A stretch of DNA of 64,000 nt from NCBI GenBank assembly GCA_963806955.1, contig CAWDZG010000002.1, positions 1,116,001-1,180,000 on the forward strand, given 5' to 3'. Below the pieces are notes generated by a model. It had not been told where the DNA came from. It did not search any database and saw only the letters and a list, made by a program, of their open reading frames with translations. How positions within the stretch are numbered: the first letter of the stretch is position 1; the number at the start of each line of letters is the position of its first letter. Positions 43,346-52,882 of this stretch are shown here, piece after piece. A program made the position numbers and the translations under genes. Origin of the DNA: Gaiellasilicea sp963806955 (GTDB lineage Bacteria > Actinomycetota > Thermoleophilia > Gaiellales > Gaiellaceae).

Positions 43346-45726
43346 GTGCTCGATCCTCAAGCCCGTCGCGCCGTGACCGATCACCCGGCGGACGTGTCCC
43401 TCGTCTCCTCCGCATCGATGCTGCCGCAGCTGCGCGGTCTGCTCGAAGTGAGCCGTCTCGTTCGCGACGAGCGCGACTCCCGGCGGCTGTCCGACCGGAT
43501 CGCGGAGACGATCTCGACCTCGCTCGGCTGGCGCACCGTCGCGATCAGCCTGCACCGGCCCGCCACCGACGACTTCGAGGTGATCACCGTGCACGGGAGC
43601 GAAGGCGCACGGAACGCTCTCCGTGGCGCCGTGCGGCCGTTCGAGGCGCTGGCGCCGTACCTGGACGAGCGCTTCTGCCGCCGTGGTGCCTACCTGATCC
43701 CGCAGGAGGAGATGGACTGGGAGGAGCGGATGCCGACCCACGTCCCCGACCTCGTGCCGCTCCCCGAGCCGGACGCCTGGCAGCCCGAGGACGTGCTCGT
43801 GGTGCCGCTCCGCGGACAGGCGGGCGACCTGCTCGGGGTGCTCTCCGTCGACGAGCCGGAGGCCGGGCTACGGCCCGGCAGCGAGGAGCTCGACGTGCTG
43901 GTCGCGTTCGCGGAGCACGTCTCGAGCGCGATCGAGAGCGCCGATCTCGTGGCGGCCGCCGCGCGGGACCGGGAGTCGCTGAGGCAGCTGCTCGAGGTCT
44001 CGGCCTCCCTCGTCGAGCTCGAGTCGGTCGAGACCGTCCTCGACACCGTCGCCACCGGCATCCATCGCGCGCTCGGCTTCGAGAAGGTCGCCGTCTGCCT
44101 GGCCGCCGAGGACGGCCGCTTCGTCCCGACCGGCACGGCCGGGTGGGAGCTCGACGCGCCCGGGCTCGACTTCGCCATCTCACAGGCGGACCTCGATCTG
44201 CTCTTCGTTCCCGAGTTCGAGCGGGGCGGGTGCTACCTGATCGAGAGCGATGTCGCGACCGCCCTGACCGACGGCGGGTCGGACTATCGCTCGCAGCGCA
44301 ACGGCGCCGGCCCGCTGGCCTGGTCGCACCATTGGCTGCTCGTGCCACTGGTCGAGCGGGACGGGTCGCGGAGCGGCTTTCTCTGGGTCGACGATCCCGA
44401 CCGACCGGCTGCTCCCCTCCCACGCGCGGCTCCAGGCGCTTCGCACCTTCGCGAACCAGGCGACGGTGGCGCTTCGTGCGACGCTCGACTTCGAGCTGCT
44501 CGCCGCCCGCAACACCGAGCTCGCGGCGCTGCACGAGACGACGATCGCCCTGCTCGACCGGATGGACGTCGACAGCATCCTCGCGACGATGCTCGACAGC
44601 GCCCGTGGCCTCGTCGGCACCGAGCACGGGTACATCTACCTCGTCGATCCCGAGCAGGGCCGGCTGCGGCTGGCGGTCGGTCTCGGCTACTTCGAACGGG
44701 TCGAGCCGCAGGCGCTCGCCCGCGGCGAAGGGCTGTCGGGCCGGGTCTGGGAGCAGCGCCGGACGCTCGTGATCGACGACTACCGGACCTGGGAGGGCGC
44801 CGCGGCCGGGTTCGAGGGCCATGACCTGCACGCCTCCGTCGGCGTGCCGTTGCTCACGGGAGGCGAGGTCGTCGGCGTGCTCGGGCTCGTCCTGCTCGAG
44901 CGGGAGCGCCGCTTCGGCCCGGCGGAGGTCGCGCTGCTCGAGCGCTTCTCCCATCTCGCGTCACTCGCCCTGGAGAACGCGCGTCTCTACGGCGACCTCC
45001 AGAACCAGCTCGCGGAGCGGAGCATCCTCGACGAGCAACTGCGCCAGGCGCAGAAGATGGAATCGATCGGCCGGCTCGCCGGTGGGATCGCGCACGACTT
45101 CAACAACCTGCTCACTGCGATCCGCGGCTATGCGGAGCTGACCTTGCTCGACGTGGAGGCCGCATCACCGCTCCGCGACAACCTCGATCAGATCGCGCGT
45201 GCTGCGAGCCGCGCAGCCGACCTGACGGGACAGCTGCTGGCCTACAGCCGCAAGCAGGTGCTGCGGCCGCAGGTGCTCGACCTGAACTCCGTCGTCGGCG
45301 CGATGTCGCCGATGCTCGCCCGGATGCTGGGCGAGGACGTCGTGCTCACGACGACGCTGGATCCCGAGCTCGGGCTGACACGCGCCGACCCGGCGCAGAT
45401 CGAGCAGGTCGTCCTCAACCTCGCCGTCAACGCGCGGGACGCGATGCCCGCCGGAGGCAAGCTGCTCGTGCGCACGACGAACATGGCGCTCGACGACGGC
45501 CCCCACGTGGCCCTGGTCGTCGCGGACTACCGGCGACGGCATGGACGAGGTGACGGCGACGCAGATCTTCGAGCCCTTCTTCACGACCAAGCCGGTCGGC
45601 GAGGGTACGGGGCTCGGGCTCGCGACCGTGCACGGGATCGTCGCCCAGAGCGGTGGCTCGGTCTCGGTCGTCTCCGAGCCCGGCATCGGCACCACGTTCA
45701 CGGTCTGCCTGCCGCTAGCGACGTAG
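43346..45726 (+). CDS. Multi-GAF sensor histidine kinase, two frame breaks
   Basis: About 793 codons after correction. Three GAF-like regions (roughly 43400-43930, 44000-44420, 44520-44960), then a HisKA of the IAHDFNNLLTAIRGYAE type and an HATPase with NLAVNARDAMPAGGKL (N-box), MDEVTATQIFEPFFTTKP, and GTGLGLATVHGIVAQSGG. One extra base near 44405 lies between GAF2 and GAF3, another near 45530 before the G1 box. GTG start immediately after the xanthine dehydrogenase stop. No receiver domain is present. Confidence 0.82.
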
Positions 45727-46157
45727 CGCGAGCAGCGCGCCCGCGGCGAGCAGCAGCACGCCGAGCACCGCGCGGCAGCGTCAGCGGCACCTTCTCGACG
45801 CCGAACCAGCCGTAGCGGTCGATGGCGGTGGCCATCGCGAGCTGGCCGGCGATCAGCAGGCCGATCGTCGCGGCCGCGCCGATGCCGCGGCGTCACGACC
45901 GTGATCGTGAAGACGACGACGACCCCCATCCCGCCGCCGCCGACCCAGTACCACCAGGGCGAGCGAAGGGCATCGCCGAAGCCGGCGAGGCTCTGGCGGA
46001 GCACGAGCAGCACCGCTGTCGCGATCAGGGTGGAGAAGAGCAGGTTCGCGGCGAGCGCCTCGAACGAGCCGATCCGGGTTCCGAAGCGCCCCATCACCGC
46101 CACCTGGACCGAGCCCGCGAGCCCGGCCACGAGCGCGAGCGACGCAGCGGCTGCCAT
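45715..46157 (-). CDS. YdcZ-family (DMT) transporter, two frame breaks
   Basis: About 146 residues after removing two extra bases near 45895 and 45775. ATG 46157: ASLALVAGLAGSVQVAVMGR, FSTLIATAVLLVLRQSLAG, SPWWYWVGGGGMGVVVVFTI; second frame TIGLLIAGQLAMATAIDRYG; third frame VLGVLLLAAGALLALRR. Similar plan to the copy at 2910. Stop overlaps the kinase end by 12 bp. Confidence 0.75.
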
Positions 46158-46218
46158 CCCTCCCGTCACGTGCGCAAGCTATACGCTCCGCCCGTCCCGA
46201 GTCGAGAGGAGTCGCCAG

Positions 46219-46498
46219 ATGGTCCGAGCCTTCGTCCTCTACGAGAGCGCCCCCGACGCGGAGCGCTACGAGCAGCACGCCGAGCTCTGCCGCCAGGTGC
46301 CCGGCGGCATGTTCCGGCACGGGCCCGTCTTCGCCTCGCCCGGCCGGCGAGCCCCCGTACGCCTACTACGCCGAGTGGGAGTTCCCCTCGCGCGACGCGT
46401 TCAAGGAGGCCGCGCGGACGCCGGAGTTCGCCGCGACCGGCAAGGACGCGATGGAGTTGGGCGGCCGCTTCCACGTCCTCTTTGCCGACGTTGCCTGA
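46219..46498 (+). CDS. EthD-like small ferredoxin-fold protein, frameshifted
   Basis: About 92 residues after removing one extra C near 46350. RAFVLYESAPDAERYEQHAE, CRQVPGGMFRHGPVF, then PPYAYYAEWEFPSRDAFKEA and LGGRFHVLFADVA. EthD-type dimeric alpha-beta barrels occur in aromatic and ether degradation operons; catalytic role usually unknown. Strong GAGGAG before ATG 46219. Its end overlaps the TTG start of the next hydratase. Confidence 0.75.
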
Positions 46499-47309
46499 GC
46501 CCGACCAGCCCCGCCCGCTGCCGCCCGAGGAGCTCGGCTTCGAGCGGATCGTCTACGAGAAGGACTACCCGCGCGCGACGGTGACGCTGAACCGGCCGGA
46601 GGTCCTGAACGCGTTCGACTTCCGGATGCTGCGCGAGCTCGCGCGCGCCTTCGAGGACGCCTCCTGGGACGACGAGATCCGGGTGGTCGTCGTCACCGGC
46701 GCCGGCCGCGCGTTCTGCGTGGGCGCCGACCTGCGCGCGTGGGGCGAGGACCTGCTCGGGAACTCGAAGGAGTACTGGAAGTGGTTCGGCGCCTTCAAGG
46801 ACATGCACGACCGGCTGCGCGAGATCGGCAAGCCGACGCTCGCGCGCGTGCAGGGGATCGCGGTCGGCGGCGGCAACGAGCTGCAGATGGCGTGCGATCT
46901 CACGGTGATGGTCGACGACGCGTTCATCCGTCACGTCGGGCTCGAGCACGGCTCCGTGCCGGCCGGCGGCGCGACGCAGTGGCTGCCGATCATGATCGGA
47001 GACCGTCGCGCCCGCGAGATGATCCTGCTCTGCGACGAGGTGCCCGCCACGCAGGCGGCCGAGTGGGGGCTCGTCAACTGGGCCGTGCCCGCCGCCGAGC
47101 TGGACGCGAAGGTCGACGAGGTGGTCGACAAGCTCGCCCGCAAGCTGCCCGAGACGACGCGCTACGCGAAGCAGCAGCTGAACTGGTGGCGCGACATCTC
47201 GTGGCACGAGACGGTCGGACACGCGCGCGACTGGCTGGCGCTCTCGATGCTCGGCGACGAGGCGCAGGGCGCGATCCGCGCGTTCCTCGACCGCAAGCCG
47301 AGCGGGTAG
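46491..47309 (+). CDS. Enoyl-CoA hydratase/isomerase family protein
   Basis: 272-residue crotonase. Oxyanion-hole motifs GAGRAFCVGADLRAWGED and IAVGGGNELQMACDLTVMVD; C-terminal WWRDISWHETVGHARDWLAL. The EYWKWFGAFKDMHDRLREIG insertion is uncommon and resembles ring-opening hydrolases of aromatic CoA pathways. TTG start at 46491 inside the EthD-like gene. Substrate unknown. Confidence 0.9.
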   Translation: MPEPDQPRPLPPEELGFERIVYEKDYPRATVTLNRPEVLNAFDFRMLRELARAFEDASWDDEIRVVVVTGAGRAFCVGADLRAWGEDLLGNSKEYWKWFGAFKDMHDRLREIGKPTLARVQGIAVGGGNELQMACDLTVMVDDAFIRHVGLEHGSVPAGGATQWLPIMIGDRRAREMILLCDEVPATQAAEWGLVNWAVPAAELDAKVDEVVDKLARKLPETTRYAKQQLNWWRDISWHETVGHARDWLALSMLGDEAQGAIRAFLDRKPSG

Positions 47310-47318
47310 GGTCGGCGC

Positions 47319-48089
47319 ATGAGCGAGGTGCTCACCGAGCGCGACGGCGCTGTCCTCACGATCACGCTCAACCGGCCCGAGGTCTTCAACGCGTTCAACG
47401 CGGCGCTGCACGCGGCGCTGCACGAGGCGCTCGAGGAGGCGGCGACCCCGGAGGTGCGCGCGGTCGTGCTCACCGGCGCCGGCCGCGGCTTCTGCGCCGG
47501 GCAGGACCTGAAGGAGTTCCAGGACGTCGCCGGCTCGATCCGCGACCGCCTCGAGCAGACGTACCACCCCAACATCCGCGCGATCCGGGCGCTCGAGAAG
47601 CCGGTGATCGCCGCCGTCAACGGCCCGTGCGCGGGCGCCGGGCTCTCGCTCGCGGCCGCCTGCGACCTGCGGATCGCGGCCGATACGGCCACGTTCGTCC
47701 CCGGCTTCATCGGGATCGGGCTCGTGCCCGACTCCGGCGGCTCCTGGTTCATCCACCGCCTGCTCGGCTTCGCCCGTGCCTTCGACTGGATGACGACGAA
47801 CAAGCGCCTGACCGCGGCGGAGGCGCACGACTGGGGGCTCGTCGCCGAGGTCGTCGAGGCAGACCGGCTCGCCGCGCACGTGGCCGAGGTGGCGGCGGTC
47901 TACGCGACGCTGCCGACGCGGGCGATCGGGATGACGAAGCGCCTCTTCGAGCACGCGTACGACGCGACGCTCGAGCAGCAGCTCGAGCTCGAGGCGGAGC
48001 TGCAGCAGGAGGCGACCGGGACGGCCGACTTCGCGGAAGGCGTGGCGGCGTTCCTGGAGAAGCGCGAGCCGCGCTTCAGCGGCTCCTAG
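47319..48089 (+). CDS. paaG: PaaG-like 1,2-epoxyphenylacetyl-CoA isomerase
   Basis: 256-residue crotonase. GAGRGFCAGQDLKEFQDVAG, NGPCAGAGLSLAAACDLRIA and GIGLVPDSGGSWFIHRLLGF match PaaG, which turns ring-1,2-epoxyphenylacetyl-CoA into the oxepin after PaaABC epoxidase action. The paaABCD genes are about 10 kb away. It could alternatively be a general enoyl-CoA hydratase. Confidence 0.85.
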   Translation: MSEVLTERDGAVLTITLNRPEVFNAFNAALHAALHEALEEAATPEVRAVVLTGAGRGFCAGQDLKEFQDVAGSIRDRLEQTYHPNIRAIRALEKPVIAAVNGPCAGAGLSLAAACDLRIAADTATFVPGFIGIGLVPDSGGSWFIHRLLGFARAFDWMTTNKRLTAAEAHDWGLVAEVVEADRLAAHVAEVAAVYATLPTRAIGMTKRLFEHAYDATLEQQLELEAELQQEATGTADFAEGVAAFLEKREPRFSGS

Positions 48090-48093
48090 CGGC

Positions 48094-48309
48094 TAGCGAA
48101 GCCGCGCCAGGATCTCGTCCTCCTCGGGGAAGCGGCCCTCGGCCTGCTTCGAGAAGACGAGCTCGCCGTCGGCGATCACGTCGTACTGGCTCTTCTCGCC
48201 CTCGAGCGCGGCGGCGTCGATTCCGTTCCTCTTCAGCACGGCCGCGAGACTCGCGGCCCGGCGGTCATAGCCGTTTCAGACGGGGCAGTAGTGGATCTCG
48301 ACAGCCATG
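48094..48309 (-). CDS. SelW/Rdx-family selenoprotein with in-frame UGA (Sec) in CxxU
   Basis: 71 residues if the TGA at 48277-48279 is read as selenocysteine. From ATG 48309: AVEIHYCPVUNGYDRRAASL, then VLKRNGIDAAALEGEKSQYD, IADGELVFSKQAEGRFPEED and stop TAG at 48094. The order is that of thioredoxin-fold Rdx (SelW/SelT/SelH) proteins, where the first strand ends in CxxC or CxxU and the second half has GELVFSK...GRFP. The UGA falls exactly on the second redox residue. Downstream of it is a hairpin fitting a bacterial SECIS. Ordinary gene callers stop at the UGA and miss the gene. Likely a redox protein of unknown partner. Confidence 0.82.
48241..48259 (-). promoter_or_regulatory. Candidate bacterial SECIS hairpin
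   Basis: Reverse strand GGCCGCG, loop AGTCT, CGCGGCC, starting 17 bases after the UGA; the loop contains GU as SelB-binding bacterial SECIS loops do. UGA to apical loop is about 24 bases, in the accepted range. It lies within the coding region as in other bacteria. Confidence 0.65.
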
Positions 48310-48317
48310 ACTCCAGC

Positions 48318-49871
48318 CTACCCGGCGAGGCGTGGCGTGGAACGTGCGACGATCGCCGCCTGGTCGACGGTGCCGGGCAGCGTGCCGTAGACGCCGCCCG
48401 GGCGCTCGAGCCGGGCGCAGAACGCGTCCGCGATCTCGGGCGGGGCATGGCGGACGAGGAGCGAGCCCTGGAGCGCGGTCGCGAGCAGCTCGAGCAGCCG
48501 GCGGGCGTCGCGCTCGTCGGGCGCGGCGAGCTCGCGGTCGAGCCGCCCGACGGCGGCATCGAGCCGTGTATCGCCGCCCTGGGCCAGCCGCACCTCGGCG
48601 AGGAACGCCTCCGCGCTCTCCGGCTCGCGCTCGAGCGCTCGCAGCACGTCGAGCGCGTTCACGTTGCCCGACCCTTCCCAGATCGAGTTGAGCGGGCTCT
48701 CGCGGAAGAGCCGCGGCAGCTGCGACTCCTCGACGAAGCCGTTGCCGCCGAGGCACTCGAGCGCCTCCGCGACGAGCGGCGGCGTCCGCTTGCAGACCCA
48801 GAACTTCGCGACAGCGGTCGCGAGCCGGCGAAACGGCCCGTCCGCCTCGTCGAACGCCCGGGCGAGCCTGAGCGCCGTGGCCGTGGCCGCCTCCGACTCG
48901 ACGCAGAGGTCGGCGAGCACGTTCTGCATCAGCGGCTGCTCGGCGAGCAGCCGCCCGAACGCCGCTCGGTGGGCGGCATGGTGGGTCGCTTCCGCCACCG
49001 CGCGGCGCATCAGCGCGGCCGAGCCGAGCACGCAGTCGAGCCGCGTGTGCACGACCATCTCGAGGATCGTTCGCACGCCACGTCCCTCCTCGCCGACGAG
49101 CCGGGCGACGGCGCCGTCGAGCGCGATCTCGGCGGAGGCGTTCGAGCGGTTGCCGAGCTTGTCCTTCAGCCGCTCGATCCGGAAGCCGGGCTGCGGGCGC
49201 TCGAGCAGGAAGCAGGAGAGCCCGCCGGGCGCCTGCGCGAGGACGAGGAATGCGTCCGACTGCGGCGCCGAGCAGAACCACTTGTGCCCGTCGAGCACCC
49301 AGGCCTCGCCGTCCGGCCGCGCCGTCGTCTCGTTCGCGCGCACGTCCGAGCCGCCCTGGCGCTCGGTCATCGCCATCCCGCAGAGCGCGCCGCCCACGGT
49401 CAGGCGCGGCACCCACTCGTCCGCGAGGTCGGGCTCCGCCCGCAGCGCGGGCACTGCGGCGAAGGTCATCGAGAGCGGGCAGCCGACACCCGCCTCGACC
49501 TGCGCGAGCAGCATGAAGAGCCCGGCCCTGGCGACGTGCGCGCCCGGGCGATCGTCGACCCAGGGCAGCGACTGGAGCCGTGCGTCGAGGCCGAGGCGGA
49601 GCAGCGAGTCCCAGGCGGGGTGGAACTCGATCTCGTCGACCCGCTCGCCGTAGCGGTCGTGCGTGCGCAGGCGCGGCGGGTGCTCGTTCGCGAGCCGGCC
49701 CCATTCGAGCGGGTCGCCGCCGAGCGTCCGTCCGAAGGCGGCGAGCTCGTCCTCCCACCCTGCGCCGCCCTCCCGCCGCACGCCCTCGACGAGCGCGGCG
49801 TCCTGCTCGTAGAGGTCGTAGCCCGCGAGCGGCGGCGGCTGGTTCACGCTCCTGCCCTGCACGGTCGCCAT
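48318..49871 (-). CDS. Acyl-CoA dehydrogenase, AidB-like
   Basis: 517 residues from ATG 49871. Starts NQPPPLAGYDLYEQDAALVE, as AidB does; MAMTERQGGSDVRANET, SNASAEIALDGAVARLVGEE, and ECLGGNGFVEESQLPRLFRE are AidB hallmarks. Catalytic Glu region SIWEGSGNVNALDV. AidB in E. coli belongs to the alkylation response and binds DNA; here the DNA-binding C-terminus is not obvious, so it may be a long-chain or branched acyl-CoA dehydrogenase. 8 bp from the selenoprotein gene in the same direction. Confidence 0.9.
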   Translation of the reverse strand: MATVQGRSVNQPPPLAGYDLYEQDAALVEGVRREGGAGWEDELAAFGRTLGGDPLEWGRLANEHPPRLRTHDRYGERVDEIEFHPAWDSLLRLGLDARLQSLPWVDDRPGAHVARAGLFMLLAQVEAGVGCPLSMTFAAVPALRAEPDLADEWVPRLTVGGALCGMAMTERQGGSDVRANETTARPDGEAWVLDGHKWFCSAPQSDAFLVLAQAPGGLSCFLLERPQPGFRIERLKDKLGNRSNASAEIALDGAVARLVGEEGRGVRTILEMVVHTRLDCVLGSAALMRRAVAEATHHAAHRAAFGRLLAEQPLMQNVLADLCVESEAATATALRLARAFDEADGPFRRLATAVAKFWVCKRTPPLVAEALECLGGNGFVEESQLPRLFRESPLNSIWEGSGNVNALDVLRALEREPESAEAFLAEVRLAQGGDTRLDAAVGRLDRELAAPDERDARRLLELLATALQGSLLVRHAPPEIADAFCARLERPGGVYGTLPGTVDQAAIVARSTPRLAG

Positions 49872-49880
49872 CCCTCGATT

Positions 49881-50518
49881 GTGGCCACCGTGGCCGAGAC
49901 GCGCCACATCGGCCGGGCGAACGTCGCGAAGCGGCTGCGCACGCTCGAGGGGACGCCGGCGCGGACGGTCTACCGGGCGGGAGCGTGCGGATCGAGCTCG
50001 ACGAGGCAGTCCTGACGGTGACGCCGCCCTTCGGGCTCGACCACGAGGGGGAGTACGAGGTCGTCCGCACCGGGCCGCTGCTCGAGGCGCTCGCCGTTGA
50101 GCCGACCGTCGCAGTGCTCCTCGTCCGCATGGGCGGCTACGCCATGGGCGTCTTCGAGGGCGAGCGGCTCGCCGCCTCCAAGGTCGGCACCCGCTTCGTC
50201 AAGGGGCGGCACAAGAAGGGCGGCTCCTCCGCGAACCGTTTCCGGCGCCGGCGCGGCGAGCAGGAGCGCGAGCTGGTCGACGCGGCCGCGGCCGAGGCGG
50301 TGCGGGTGCTCGGGCCGTGGCGCGGGCGCGTGACCCACGTGGCGCTCGGCGGCGACCGTGCTGCCGTCACGCGGGTGCTCGCCGCGGACGCGGGGCTCTC
50401 GTGGCTCGAGCCGCTCGCGCTTGCGCGGTTCTTCGACGTCCCCGAGCCGCGGCTGCGCGTGCTCGAGGCCCTGACGTACCAGCTCTACGCGGCGAAGGTG
50501 GTCGAGGAGCCGAGCTAG
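49881..50518 (+). CDS. acVLRF1-type release-factor-like peptidyl-tRNA hydrolase, frameshifted
   Basis: About 212 codons after restoring one G near 49975 in a GGGG run. N-part AETRHIGRANVAKRLRTLEG; C-part IELDEAVLTVTPPFGLDHEG, RFVKGRHKKGGSSANRFRRR and VTHVALGGDRAAVTRVL. KKGGSSANRF is the actinobacterial VLRF1 loop that takes the place of the GGQ/GSQ release-factor motif used in ribosome rescue. Divergent from the AidB-like gene (9 bp apart). Confidence 0.85.
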
Positions 50519-52854
50519 CCCAGCTGGACGACCGTTGCGCCGTCGGCCGAGTCGCTCTCCCGGGCGCCGGCGAGCGGGTGGCCGTCGAGCTCGTCCCGTA
50601 CCGCCTTGCGCACCGCGCCCGTGCCCCGGCCGTGGATCACGCGCACGGACGCGAGCCCGGCCAGTGCGGCCTCGTCGACGAAGGCGCGCACCGCCTCGCG
50701 CGCCTCCTGTGCCGTGCGGCCGCGAACGTCGAGCTCGTCGCTCACGTCGCCACGGGCGGCCGCGACGACGGTGACGGGCGTCTCCGCCTCGGCTTCGCGC
50801 CGCCGTGACGGACGGAGGCGGGCGAGTGGGATCCGCAGCCGGTGCCCGGCCGGCCCGATCACCTCGGCCTCCTCGCCCTCGACGGCGGCGATCGTGCCGT
50901 GCACCCCGAGCGCCGGTGCCTCGACCGGATCGCCTGCGGCGAGCGGCGCGGTCTGCTCCAGCGGCTCGTCAAGCTTCCGGATCGCCCGCTCGGCGCGGGT
51001 CGCCCGCTCTGCCGCGGCGCCGAGGCGCCGGTCGCGCGCGGGCTCGTCGCGTCGCGTTTTTCGCGCCGCGCGGATCTCCTTGCGCAGCGCGGCCAGCTCG
51101 GCGCGGGCCTCGGCGAGCTCGCGCTCCGCGGCCGCGGCCGCGCTCTCGCGCTCCGCGGCGGCGGAGGCCTGAACCTCGGCGACGGCTGCCTCGAGCTCGG
51201 CCTCGCGCTCGCGGACGACTTCGGCCAGCCGCTCGGCATCGGCGCGCGCTGCGGCTGCCGCCTCACGCTCGTCAGCGGCACCGCGCTCCGCCGCCTCTGC
51301 CTCGGCCAGCAGCTCCTCGATCCGAAGGCGCTCCGGCGCGACGCGCCCGCGCGCATCCGCGACGACGGCTGCGTCGAGTCCGAGCCGCTCCGCCACCTGA
51401 AGTGCGTGCGAGATGCCCGGGCGGCCGAGCGTGATCCGATAGAGGGGCGCGTGCGTCTCGGGGTCGAACCCGGTCGCCGCGTTGGCGACGCCCTCGGTCG
51501 CGCTCGCCCATTCCTTCAGCTCGGCGTAGTGCGTGGTGACGAGCGTCAGCCGCGCTTGCTCCGCCAGCCGGGCGACGAGCGCCTGCGCGAGCGCCGAGCC
51601 CTCGACCGGATCGGTGCCGGCGGCGACCTCGTCGAGCAGCACGAGCGAGCGTGGGCCGGCGCCACGGAGGATCGCGACGAGGTTGGCGACGTGGCCGGAG
51701 AACGTGGAGAGGCTCATCTCGATCGACTGCCGGTCGCCGATGTCGGCGAGCACGGCGTCGAAGACGGGCAGCGCGGCCGTCTCGGCGGGCGGGCGCAGGC
51801 CGCACTGGTGGAGCAGGGCCGCGAGCCCGAGCGTCTTCAGCGCCACCGTCTTCCCGCCCGTGTTCGGCCCGCTGACGACGAGCGCGCGCAGGTCGCCGAG
51901 GTCGAGGTCGATCGGGACCGCGGTCGCCCGGTCGAGCAGCGGGTGGCGCGCGCCGACGAGCCGGACCTCGTCCGTCACCTCGACGGGGCAGCCCTGCCAG
52001 CTCCGCGAGACGGCGCCGAGCGCGACGGCGAGGTCGATCGCGCCGGTCGCCTCGACCGCCGCCGCGATCGCGTCCGCGTGCCCGCCGGCGGCCGCGGAGA
52101 GCTCGCGCAGGATCCGCTCCGCCTCCTCTCGCTCGGCCGCAGCCGCCTCCGATTGCCGGTTCGAGAGCTCGACCACCTCGAACGGCTCGACGAAGAGCGT
52201 CTGCCCGGAGTCGGAGGTGTCGTGGACGATCCCCGGCACGCTCGAGCGGGCGTTCGCACGCACGGCGAGCACCGGCCGGCCGGCGCGCTGGGTGACGAAG
52301 TCCTCCTGCAGGTGCTCGCGGAGGCCGCCCGAGCGGACGAGCTGCTCGAGCCGGTCGCGCACGCGGTGCCGGCCGGTGCGGAGCTCGCCCCGGAGCTTGC
52401 GCAGCGCCGGTGAGGCGTTGTCGCGCAGATCGGAGCCGTCCTCCTCGACCTTGCGGCCGATCTCGTCCGCGAGGGGCTTCAGATCCGCGTCGATCCCCTC
52501 GGCCAGCGCGCTCAGGAGCGGTGCCTCCTGCTCGGCGACCGCAGCGCGGGCCCGGAGCGCGCCTGCGACGGTGTCGCCGATCCAGCGAAGCGTCCCTGCG
52601 GGGAGCACACCGCCGAGCGCCGCGTGGGCCACCGCCTCGCGAACGTCGCGGATGCCCTCGAGCGGCGGTTCCGCGGCTTCGTCCAGGAGCGCGACCGCTT
52701 CGGCGGTGAGCGCCTGTCGGCGGCCGACCTCGTCCGGGTCGGGTGAGGGCGCGAGTGCGTGCGCGAGCTCGGCTCCGTGCTCGGTCGCGGTTGCGCCCGC
52801 GAGCCGTTCGGCGATCGCGGGCAGCTCGAGCGCGTCGAGGGTGCTCGGGTCCAT
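50515..52854 (-). CDS. mutS2: MutS2 (Smr-domain endonuclease/ribosome-splitting ATPase)
   Basis: 779 residues. Domains: core clamps, ATPase with Walker A SGPNTGGKTVALKTLGLAAL, STFSGHVANLVAILRGAGPR, Walker B SLVLLDEVAAGTDPVEGSAL, coiled coil rich in Ala/Glu (about residues 500-610), KOW-like segment PALGVHGTIAAVEGEEAEVI, and C-terminal Smr domain ELDVRGRTAQEAREAVRAFV with RVIHGRGTGAVRKAVRDELD. MutS2 suppresses recombination or rescues collided ribosomes. Tail overlaps acVLRF1 by 4 bp, which groups two ribosome-rescue-type genes. Confidence 0.96.
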   Translation of the reverse strand: MDPSTLDALELPAIAERLAGATATEHGAELAHALAPSPDPDEVGRRQALTAEAVALLDEAAEPPLEGIRDVREAVAHAALGGVLPAGTLRWIGDTVAGALRARAAVAEQEAPLLSALAEGIDADLKPLADEIGRKVEEDGSDLRDNASPALRKLRGELRTGRHRVRDRLEQLVRSGGLREHLQEDFVTQRAGRPVLAVRANARSSVPGIVHDTSDSGQTLFVEPFEVVELSNRQSEAAAAEREEAERILRELSAAAGGHADAIAAAVEATGAIDLAVALGAVSRSWQGCPVEVTDEVRLVGARHPLLDRATAVPIDLDLGDLRALVVSGPNTGGKTVALKTLGLAALLHQCGLRPPAETAALPVFDAVLADIGDRQSIEMSLSTFSGHVANLVAILRGAGPRSLVLLDEVAAGTDPVEGSALAQALVARLAEQARLTLVTTHYAELKEWASATEGVANAATGFDPETHAPLYRITLGRPGISHALQVAERLGLDAAVVADARGRVAPERLRIEELLAEAEAAERGAADEREAAAAARADAERLAEVVREREAELEAAVAEVQASAAAERESAAAAAERELAEARAELAALRKEIRAARKTRRDEPARDRRLGAAAERATRAERAIRKLDEPLEQTAPLAAGDPVEAPALGVHGTIAAVEGEEAEVIGPAGHRLRIPLARLRPSRRREAEAETPVTVVAAARGDVSDELDVRGRTAQEAREAVRAFVDEAALAGLASVRVIHGRGTGAVRKAVRDELDGHPLAGARESDSADGATVVQLG

Positions 52855-52882
52855 GGGCCGAGTGTAGGACTACGATCGCGCC

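Noticed and set aside
48277..48279. TGA in the SelW-like frame considered as a nonsense mutation or sequencing error
   Set aside because: It lies exactly at the family Sec/Cys column with a SECIS-like hairpin at the right distance and intact coding on both sides. The many errors in this window are indels, not substitutions, so Sec is preferred but reads should confirm.
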